A DNA stretch of 64,000 nt, from positions 28,576,732-28,640,731 of the forward strand of contig OX419757.1 of NCBI GenBank assembly GCA_948567375.1. Reading direction: 5' to 3'. The stretch comes from Lunularia cruciata. Its lineage: Eukaryota; Streptophyta; Marchantiopsida; Lunulariales; Lunulariaceae. Shown here piece after piece: positions 22,952-32,590 of the stretch. The notes beneath the pieces were generated by a model. The model saw only the letters and a list, made by a program, of their open reading frames with translations. It was not told where the DNA came from and did no database searches. Numbering within the stretch: the stretch's first letter is position 1; each line of letters starts with the position of its first letter. Position numbers and translations under genes: made by a program.

Positions 22952-24961
22952 ACTTGCTGATCGTACACAGAGTCATTGATGTATTGGGCTATTACAGTCC
23001 TGAGATAGAGACCTAAGAAAAACATTCTCATATATCAGGTGATGTTTAGTAATCCCAATGAAAGAATGTCAAACCGCTCAATGTTAAAATGTTAACCCCA
23101 ACTCGGGTACACTACAACCGAAACCGTTCCCGCTGATCCTGTAAGTTTTAGGACATGCAGAAACTGTCTCCACTACACCTTCTAAATTCCGAGTGTAAGA
23201 GTGCGAACCTCAAGCAAAGTGAAATGAAATGTAACCATAGACAAAGTACAGTGTCAACGCACGATCATGTAGCTTCTGTCACCCACAGAAGTTGATACTT
23301 ATCAGGTTGGGGACTCCACATTCTTGGTCTCCGCGACCACTGGAAGCCAATCTATTTTCTCTTCTTTCTGAAACAGGAGTCAGGTTGTGAACTGGAGCAG
23401 AAGAAGAAGTAGCTCAATGTAGCCACACTTACAGAGCTAGGTTCTGTCACACGGAAGTTGATGTTCAAAATTGTCCCATGCTCATAGAAAATCAGGGTTT
23501 GTTTCCATATAACAATACTAAGCCCGAGTATAATGCGGTTTGCCGGTCAGAAGGTAGTTGAATTCGCTAACGGAGGGTGTGGACTGGAGCAGAGGAAGAA
23601 GTGGCTTAATGTAGCCACAATTACAGGGCTAGGTTTTGTTACACGGAAGCTGATGTTCGACAATCAATAATTTATACTCGATTTAAGATCAAGCTGAAGC
23701 ACTGTCTGGAGAGGATGTTGGTGATCAGGTCCTATTTTAAACACTGTCAGCTGAAGTCTAAATAGTTGGCTACTCCTCCGCAAATCACATGCTAGATTCA
23801 GTATGCGCTGACTCAGGATATTTAGTGAAAGGGAATAGATTGCCAGTGCAATAGGGGAGCATCTTCTGTATCTCTAGCACATTTAACGTTACGGAAGGCA
23901 GTCCGGCAATACTGAACGAAGACGCTATCACAAGAAGGATCAAATATCTCAGCAGTGACGTGGGTAATACCAGTTGAGCTCTTGCCACCTTGAAGACAAT
24001 ATTGTTGACACTGCCATGTACACCTGATACCTTTCTTAACAAGCTTCCCACCTATGAAATTACATCCCAATGAAGATTAAGAATCGCCTACAGTGAGTTC
24101 ATCCCATTTAGCCTGTTAAACATTGAATAATAACCACCCAGATCTCCACTTCAGCCGTTCTTAAAAGGGGTATAGTCTACAAACATGTCCCAAGACGAAC
24201 ATTCCAACGGGATTACCCGGTGCCAGATAAAGCATGTGGTCAGCAATTGTTCTTCTGAAAACATTTTCGTTTCATTTGAAGATGTCGAATATTTTGAGTA
24301 ACGTACTTCATACAGGCAACTCGTCTTCCGTCTTGTTTCGCGTGGTTTCCACGTATATTTACCAGACGGCATTCACAGGAAATGTGGAAAGCAGTCAACC
24401 AAACTTATAGCCAATCAGGAGGATCAACAAAAAAAAAAGGATAGCGTCAGTGGCCAAGGATTCCTCAATAATGTCAGCTGTCACTGATGAACAAAGGTAG
24501 TGTGCTGGGCAAGATTCCTCAATACTTCGTAGCACAAGAGCCTGCTGGCCCGATTTCCGATACCTATCAGTGAGATATCTCCTGTGATAATAAAAATTTT
24601 GACGCTCTTCTGAAACATGATCAAGAAAATCTTCCGGTACACTCATCTTACCCCGGAAGTCTTTCCTGAGATCATGTTCAGAAGGGACGACGTTATAGAG
24701 GAACCCAAAATCGAGTTGACTTCAAATTCGACTTGTCTATAAACTACTCTGCAAAACTGTGCGCAAACTGGTTTGGAGCTGACAAAGATGTATTGACATC
24801 GCCATTGACTTAAGCGGGTACAAGGTACCGGTAAAATGCATTGAAGACAATGTGTCCTCTGGACCTACTCTCATCTGAAGAAGGTGCTCCTCTTTTCTTC
24901 TGCCTACTGATCAGACAATGGGAGCCCTTACACATCTATGTCATTCAATTGGTGCTGAGAA
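22952..24961. other. Region downstream of the CMP-KDO synthetase gene
   Basis: Small minus-strand ORFs (24646-24395, 24372-24151, 24070-23785) have no recognisable domain. One begins MSVPEDFLDHVSEERQNFYY and might be an exon fragment. A diverged 84-bp duplication lies at 23396-23478 and 23581-23664, each copy holding GAGCAG, AATGTAGCCACA, GCTAGGTT and CACGGAAG. The stretch should include the 3' UTR of the CMP-KDO synthetase gene. Confidence 0.35.
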
Positions 24962-27900
24962 CTAAGTCAAGTGTCTTGCCCTCATCAAAGCCTCAATATT
25001 TTGAACGTCACTCGGGGTATCCACCCCGTGCGCATCATGGTCCACCTTAATGATCTGTACATTACAACACCCAGAGACAAGCAGTTTCCTGTTAGCCTCG
25101 ATCATAACACAGTTCACAATTTTGAGATGTGTACTCCATACCAAGGACCAAAGGCTGCCATGCAACTCCAGTGTATAAAAAATAGCAGATAGTTCAGTTA
25201 TCATTAAAGCCATTCAAACACTGACTTCAGATTAGAAAGTTGTAGTCTTGAACGAATTCACCTTCATTCTGTACCCATTCTCCAGGACTTTCAGCTGTTC
25301 CAGATCCTCTTCTAGCTGGAGTGGAGTTGGTGCCATCCGTGGGTAAACAGCCAAGAAGTTCGCGTCGTAGCACTGCAGTCCAACTCATTGCGTTGAGCAT
25401 GCATATGATACTTTTCACATCAATCCATCAGCGGACTCACAGCACGAAAATCAAACATCTCAAAGCCTCTATCAACACTTTTGCACTTTAACGAGATAGT
25501 TCAGCAGCGTGGAGGAGAAACTGGAATACAAATAGCGGCAAATTGCCCTGAATGTCATTACAGATCTACGAAGACATCCTAGTTGGTTAAGCAGCGCATC
25601 TGAGAAAACCTGAGGAGTGAAAGTAAGATGCTACATCTTAAAATTACCTGTGTAAATATGGTATGTACCTGGATTCCGAGGTGCAATAAATAAGGAAAGT
25701 CGGGGTTAGCTATGGCTTTCCTGCGTAAACATATACAAAAAACGTCAGCTCATATGTAGCCTTTAAGGCCACCATAGACAATTCTTTTTGGAGCACTCCC
25801 ACGGAAAGTGATATTTAATAATGACTTTGCGCTGTTTTAAACAACGATCAAGCTTCTCGTAGCTGTGACTCCTCATGTAAAGGTGAAGGGCGTGAAATCA
25901 GTTGAAGACGTGAAAGGGGCACATTTTGGATTATCGATCTTAGTCAAGTACAGTTCCAAATGCGTGCCACATGAACTAGCAGAAAGTAGGTAAGGATGTG
26001 ACCCCCTGGCACGAAAACCAAAGGCTGACAAATGACAAGGAAAAGAAACTCACTTATTGAAAGGGAGCATGCCCCTGGAGAAGTAAATTGCATAACCTTG
26101 TCGATCCACGATGCACTTTACTCTGTTTGGATCCGATGCATGTTCCGGCTTTAGAGCAGTTACAGCTGTACTGAAATTTGCATCTGGTGCATTCTGTCAT
26201 TCCACAAGAAAAAATAAATTGTGATATTGTGATCCTACAACTGTCTTCTCTTTCCATGCAATAACTGATGCGAAGCTGCTAATTATTCATAAACTAAACC
26301 CAGAGACACCAACCTTGAGCGACTAGACTAAAGCAACATCGATGTCCAGTGCCTAATGCAGCATGGAAGGAGCAGCAAATCACCTTAAGAGCTTGGACGA
26401 CACCATTGATTATTTCAGGATCAATCAGCGGTTCATCACCTTGAATGTTGACAACTATATCATATTTTCTGTTTAATTTCGTGAAAGCTTCATAGCATCG
26501 TTCCGTTCCTGCAAGAATGCCACATTTTTCAGCTGTGGCTTCGGCCCAAATTAAAATTACCTCACGTCGTGCAGTCCGCATAATAAAAACTGGATTTTCA
26601 GTGAATGAGATGGTATTGGATAGCCTAGAAGGTAAGTTACAGGTACTTGCTCCAAATCTAGCCGTATCTCAACAAGTTATGCTTGCAATAAATGGCTCAC
26701 CATTGGCGCAGTTTTCAGACGTCATGACTACCTCCGCACCAAAAGTTTGGCAGCATGCTGCTATTCTATTATCATCAGTCGCCACCACTGGGCACATAAA
26801 TCAGAGCATATTATTGGAGGCCGCAATCAGATTAGATGTCTCCTGAAGAGACAGATGCACACATGATATGAGGTGTGGAAACGGAGGATACAAATCAGCT
26901 TTTACGTCTGCTGATGAGTGATGCAAGAAACTAAGGGATGTCGACTGGTCAGTATCTCAAGTTCCACAGCACCAAAACATGGAATACACCTACAGTACTT
27001 ACTCAATTTAACGAGAGAGTACACAAACAAGAAACAGCCGATCCTGCAAGCGAGCTTACTTACTCAATTTAACGAGAGAGTACACAAACAAGAAACAGCC
27101 GATCCTGCAAGCGAGCTTATGCACAACACATACTGCTTTCTATTATAAAGTACCAATTAGGGGCAACTTGAGAGCCACAGAGGAAAAGATCAAAGACTCA
27201 CTCACCTAAATGATCTAAATCACTTGCAAGTTTCGCTTGCTCCCAAGTTCTCTGCCAGAACAATTTGCATGTAATCCAAGGACACCATAAGAGGACGAAG
27301 AATGTAGAGTAGTTGGTTTAGCAGAAGAGATCGATATGCAGACAGAAACCAAATGCAACACTACAACTTGGTATGCAGCAATTTGAGAACAACTCCAGAC
27401 GAGGAAACCGAAGCTATAGGGTGAGAACTTGGAACGCATGACGTATGTCCTTTTAGCAGGAGTCGGTACAATTATTCACTACGAGTGGCATGGTAACAAC
27501 CAACGAAAAGAACCAGAATTGAACTTTTGCATTACAACCAGCGAGATATACAATGTGGTAATAAGGCAATCTCAGAAATGAAAAAACCAGAAGTGATGAT
27601 TTGTGTCAAGGCCAGCAATCACATCGATGGTTTTGATCGTAATGATACATGTGTAACACACTAGTAGCGCAACGCTATGTCATTTTGGCAGTACAAAGGT
27701 TTGCTAGAAGCTTGCCGAAAGTGGAGGCTGGGTGGAGAGCTCTAACGTGCATTTTCGGTCCGCTTACAAAAGAGCCTAACTTGAGGTGCAGACCACTTGT
27801 GCTAGTTACTTTACAGCTATTAAAAAGAATAAGGATGATGAGGATGACGAACAGATGTCTGATCTGCTTGTCATCCTATTTCATGTCTGATAGCTTCGAC

Positions 27901-28375
27901 AACAACGTAAATTTGGATGACATAACAGGTTAGTAGCACTCCATTCCATCATAGTTCACATCAACAACATCGTGTAAGAATGATTAAAAGTTAGTTTCAA
28001 TCAGTTCTAGGGAAAACTTATTCAAACAATGGGGCACATTGTCAGATCTAGTGTGGAAGAAAATGTAGTTTGAGACCAACAATAGTAGTCCGGATCGCTT
28101 ATTTGGCTTTGAATTTCTTTACTACTCTAAGCACCGTTTCGCAGGCTTCTGAGCCTTACCTGAATCATGGGCTTGCCGAGGATTAACGCCAACGGCTTTC
28201 CTTCAAACCTCGAGGAAGCATAGCGAGCAGGAATAATGCCCACCGCAGTGCGCCGCCTTTTGAGAAATGGCGACGGTAGACGTGTGATGAAAATCCCAGC
28301 TGTGAAAGCTGCACTCGCCATGGCAACTGTGGGCAACCATTCCGCCACTATTCCTTCTCCCAGATTCAATTTCAT
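24962..28375 (-). CDS. KDSB: CMP-KDO synthetase (3-deoxy-manno-octulosonate cytidylyltransferase), eight exons
   Basis: Joins CTP and KDO to make CMP-KDO, the donor for KDO in the pectin rhamnogalacturonan II. Exons on the minus strand, all with GT-AG borders: 28375-28160, 27251-27206, 26787-26701, 26508-26384, 26193-26054, 25720-25669, 25372-25262, 25054-24962 (TAG stop). They total 870 nt, 289 residues, the length I recall for the plant enzyme. Exon 1 has IIPARYASSRFEGKPL (about residues 47-62), the nucleotide-binding motif; exon 3 VVATDDNRI; exon 4 NIQGDEPLIDPEI with the metal-site Asp near residue 141; exon 6 FPYLLHLGIQ; the last exon KVDHDAHGVDTP. Residues 19-31 are hydrophobic, consistent with the N-terminal membrane anchor of plant CMP-KDO synthetases. 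The start at 28375 is chosen because it gives the family length; the frame stays open to an upstream Met at 28435, and Met at 28321 is a shorter option. Intron 2 holds a perfect 61-bp tandem repeat. No lesion is visible, so the gene looks functional. Confidence 0.95.
26997..27118. repeat. Perfect 61-bp tandem duplication in intron 2 of the CMP-KDO synthetase gene
   Basis: Units 26997-27057 and 27058-27118 are identical by reading. The duplication lies between exons 2 and 3 and does not touch the splice sites. Perfect identity implies a recent event or an assembly artefact. Confidence 0.95.
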
Positions 28376-30178
28376 TCTTTCTGCAAACACCTCCTTTCTC
28401 TTCTTCTTTTCTCCCCTCTCTTTCGCTCTATTCAATCAGTCATGTGCGACTCCAATCTTCTCTTCTTCACAAACTTCCTCCAGGAACTACCACATTGCAT
28501 TTCCTGCTCCCTCTCAGAGCCCAGATCTCATTCCCTTGAATGAATGCACTGCCCCTATTTCCTCGGTTTAAAATCCTTAGACTCCCCGCTCTCTCTCCGA
28601 CCCTCCTTGATCAAATCCTCCTCAAAACCAACCTCCCAGCTCCATCACAAACCACACTTGTCACGCCAATTTAGCCCTCCGATCTCGAGGATCCCATGCA
28701 ACTCAGAATTAATTGCGCTTCTCATTCTGTTTCCATCGCTCCTTTATTTTCGTCCATTTCTTCCCTCCGCAACGCGATTGCCGTATGACTCTTCTGCGAG
28801 TAAATTTAGACTAAGAAATTCTCACGATCTACAGTTAAATCCCATTTCGTTGTCGCAAATCTACGGCGAATTTGACCAAACTGAAGCTCCAAATCTGCTC
28901 AGAGGAAGTCAACAGTCCGAGCTTCCATACCTCCGGGATGTTTCTCCTGTACTTTCATATAGTAACCTTAATGAAACGGCCAACTGAGAGTTCTCCTACG
29001 GGGAGTGCAGCAGTTCTTCTATTGGATTGATTCCACTGTGCTCATAGCAGGATGAACGTGGTGATTGCCTGTGCGGTGTAAGCTATGTACGTGGTTGTCA
29101 TATACCTGCCACTAACTGTTTGATGGAACAGTTTCCCCTTTGCTATTGGGTTGTCCGGATCGATCACGTTCTTTTACTTAATAAGTAAAAATACAAATAT
29201 CAGTAAAATGACTGCTCTTTTCCTTTTTTACTTAATTGTTTTACATCAAGAAGGAACAAAATGCTGTTTTCTCTACCCAATGCTTTTGTACCTTCCCTTT
29301 GCAGAAAAAATGTATGCTGTCTCTTTCCTCTCATTGTAAAGTGAGAGGAAATCGCTCATGATTAGTTTAGGATTAAGGGTTTTGGAGACATGTGCCTCTA
29401 GTAAGTTATGACCTCTTGTAATGAGTAATAGAAAGGGCACACATGCAATGCAATGGAATAACGCTCGACTTTTTATCTGACTCAATTATGCTGAAGGTTT
29501 TGGATCCCACTTAGGTGACCTCCATATAAATTGGCTCTCGCTCTTAAGCCCAGGCATGACAAATGTAATGAACGCTGACACAAATCAACTGTAGCTCTTC
29601 TGTAGCCGAGGCCTTCAGGCAAATAGAAATAGAGAAGGAAAGAAAGTGAGAGCATGTCCTGAGCTTAATCCCACCATCTGTCCACGTTCTGGGATCTGGA
29701 GAGAGAAGTGAGTGGGAGCACTTTCGAACGCAAACTGCATGTGCTCATGATCGTGCTGCATGCATGCTCAACAGTGCCAAGACTCGTATAGAATCCTTCT
29801 TCAGACAGAAGAGGACAGACTCGACAGACTCCTCGACTCACAGAATTCAGACTCCTCGACTCACAGAATTCTGTCGAGTCTAATTCAGACTCGACAGAAT
29901 CCTTCTTCACTGATTCATCGACGTATGTACTGCATTAGACTTCCGCGTCCTCTGACATGGTCTTTCAAAATGTGTCAATCAATGGGACCCGGTCCGTCTC
30001 CAGCAACACAAAGCCAGATGGGCAAAACTGGTGGCAGAGTGTTAGACTCCAGTGATGCTTGGGGGAGTATGGATGCAAAACGCACAACTAGTGATTGTGT
30101 GTCAAAAGCAATGCACCTTCTATGGAGTTTCCAACCAGCGCGAAGTTAACGTCGACTACTAGCTCGATACTATCGCAC
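28376..30178. other. 5' flank of the CMP-KDO synthetase gene and intergenic region
   Basis: The first few hundred bases should hold the 5' UTR and promoter of the minus-strand CMP-KDO synthetase gene; the sequence is pyrimidine-rich on the plus strand (CT-rich runs near 28380-28450), as in plant leaders. A plus ORF of 147 codons at 28544-28987 has no recognisable domain. A cluster of short direct and inverted repeats lies at 29825-29900. Confidence 0.4.
29825..29900. repeat. Short tandem repeat followed by a 14-bp inverted repeat
   Basis: A 23-bp period direct repeat (about 29825-29871, unit containing CAGACTCCTCGACTCACAG) runs straight into a perfect 14-bp inverted repeat, ATTCTGTCGAGTCT (29868-29881) and AGACTCGACAGAAT (29887-29900), separated by 5 bases. 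All parts are variants of a GACTCGACAG core, so the cluster probably arose by local slippage and folding. Confidence 0.9.
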
Positions 30179-30250
30179 AGGAGGCAACCAGGATTGAACT
30201 GATGACCTATCGGACTGCAGCCGATTGCTCTACCACTGAGCTATACCTCC
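30179..30250 (-). tRNA. trnC-GCA: tRNA-Cys (anticodon GCA)
   Basis: The minus strand folds into a tRNA: acceptor stem GGAGGTA with TGCCTCC, D-arm containing GCTCAGTGGTAGAGC, anticodon stem ATCGG/CCGAT with loop CTGCAGT (anticodon GCA), five-base variable loop, and T-arm ATCAG/CTGGT with loop TTCAATC. The discriminator base is T, usual for tRNA-Cys. It resembles the nuclear eukaryotic tRNA-Cys more than the chloroplast or mitochondrial genes as I remember them. The internal A box (TAGCTCAGTGG) matches well and the B box (GTTCAATCC) is acceptable. There is no intron. I see no run of four or more T just downstream, where Pol III normally stops, so the copy may be weakly expressed or a relic. Confidence 0.9.
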
Positions 30251-32590
30251 GAGTGTGCATAATGGAAAGAGTATGTTATTATAGTATATGGTTTCTTTAG
30301 ACATTAGCCTTGCATCTCGACACCAGAAGTGTCAAGATTTCTCTCAACACCAAGCGTGTCACGATTTCGATCCGATTTTCAAAACACATGTTTCCCATTT
30401 TCCTAAGAGTGTAGTTATTTCTTTTATTAAAGCCTTCAGATATCTAACGACTGGTTTGAAGTTATGAACAACAAATTACAGTACCGATCTAGCAAGAATT
30501 GCCTTTCTGTGCCACCAACTGCCGTCTCGATAAGCCGGCATCCAGCCTATGGCCGTTAAAGGTAGAGGGGGGTTTCAACTCATAATTTTCTAAGTGCTCA
30601 CTCATGGTTGAGATTGACCGACTAAAGTAGGTCACATACTTGATAACCATCAAGCATCGTGAAGGAATGCTCACCACATGGACTACAGGACTGCCGTTTC
30701 TTCATGAAATCACGGAAATATCATAACCTTCTATTTCAAAACATAACTGCCCGTCCAAAGAAGTCTTATCGGTAATTGGTACGTGGACAGAGACCTTACC
30801 GGAGATCGTGGCTTCTAATAAAGAGGTCACATTCACTAGCTAGAAGCACGAACATAATCATGTGGCCCGTACAATCCATGTTGCAAAATGCGCCAGAATA
30901 TCGTGAGAGTAGCACTTTTCATCTTGATTTTTGGGTGTTGGGCAGGCAGGTGGAAATTCGGAGGCTCAAACTTGTGCGCCATGCTTCGAGCAAAGATGTT
31001 TCTCAAAGTGTACTGCAATTCAGATCTCCCTGATACATCCTGTTCAACGGAAGCTTCACAACGACAACCCCAATAGGCAACGGCAATACCAGTTCCTCTC
31101 TATGCCAAACACAACACTCAAATTCCAAACTAGTAACCATACAATAGGTGACCATCACATCAACTCCACAATGTGTACTGTGACACTAAGCAGTGCTTCC
31201 TTAGCCTATTTCATTCTTAGTAGGGAATAGGCCAACATTCAGTACCACAGTATTGCTAGAAGTAAAATTGGAGTATTGAGAGAAGCTCATGAATTCGATG
31301 TATTAAGGCATATCTTTTGCAACAAAGTAGAAATGAGATGCATTGCTGAGAAGCTCTACAGCAAAAGGAATGTTGTGCGGACCTTCTAAATGTTTACATT
31401 TTGTACACTAATGTCATTTAATCGAGCGACCTACCTTGGAAGAATTTTTTCGACTGTACAATAATTTCCGTACTCGAACCAAGCCCTTCCTCCGAGATTG
31501 ACAGCTAAATCACCAAGATATCGGCTTGTCACCAGTTGATTGAGGATATGTTAACAAACTGGGGAATGAAATAGGATATATGAAGACAACTGGTTGCCAT
31601 CCTACTTGAAGTCCAGTAACTAAGTGGCCATCTCCAAGAAGCCTCTTCGTTGTAAACGAATTTCTCTGAAGCAGTACGTGGCAAAAGGCGTCGAAAGCAT
31701 CCAAAGCTTATCATGAAAGAAACTTTGATCTTTGGCAGCTACTTCCTCAAGTGGCTGATGTCTAGAAATGTGCCCCGTAACTTAGAGAACCCTACTATGT
31801 TGTTTAAGACGGCTCGATTACTGGCCAACAGCTGCAAGAAATCAGCTGGACAAGCTTTTCATAGACCTTGGCCAAGCATTAGAGCTGCCGATAAAAAACA
31901 ACTCTCAAAGAGCTGTTCAAATACTAGCCAAGAGTCTTGTGTTTCGTATATCGACCAGTGCATGAACCTGCATAAAAGATACAATCAGCAGAACATTAAG
32001 TAGTGGCCGTCCAAATGAACTATCCATTACAGATTGAACCAACTATCCCGCTGACTGACTGATTGAAGGAAGAAGCACGAAGGACTCTGATTCCAATCTG
32101 GTTCCATTCGTCTAATAGTCATATCTAAACAACTCCAGGGTGTGACTCTGCCCTCAGGTAAGATAAGTTCGTCCACAGTAGGGAGAAAAACAGAAGTTCT
32201 GCATCTAACCTGGAGCATTGATTGAGCCCTGAATCCTTGAGCCGTACTTCAAAGGCCTCTTGTTTAGGTCAACATGACGTAGTGGACCTATAGAACCTCT
32301 TTGCTTCTTGACACACTGAGCACGAGTGGTACGTCCAGGATTGGGTTCTTGTCAAGCAAGATGCAAGCTGAGTCGGAACTATAATTACAGTATTTAGAAA
32401 TCTGATCTAGCATGCAGAAATCTGATCCGTTTTGAGTGGATGCGAAGTAAAAGAGTATCACCTCAACTTCTCCTTTACCAACTGAAGCTTTTCCATCAGA
32501 AAAGAACGGTGCAGAGAATTTCGTGTATGATACCAAAGCACCGTATACTCTTCGCACTTAAGGTAGGAGATCTGCAGCTTCGTGCACATT
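30251..32590. other. Intergenic region and 3' flank of the glycosyltransferase gene
   Basis: The part just below 32590 should be the 3' UTR of the minus-strand glycosyltransferase gene. Minus-strand pieces such as 31530-31435 (YLGDLAVNLGGRAWFEYG, ending before GTAGGT, a usable 5' splice site) look exon-like but lead to no recognisable protein, so no gene is called. Other ORFs are short and without signal. Confidence 0.35.

Noticed and set aside
28544-28987. A 147-codon plus-strand ORF near the CMP-KDO synthetase start
   Set aside because: No recognisable domain and low-complexity Ser/Leu content; it lies in a CT-rich leader or promoter-like region.
31435-31530. An exon reading YLGDLAVNLGGRAWFEYG with a GTAGGT splice donor
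   Set aside because: It looks coding, but I could find no partner exons or known family, so no gene is called.
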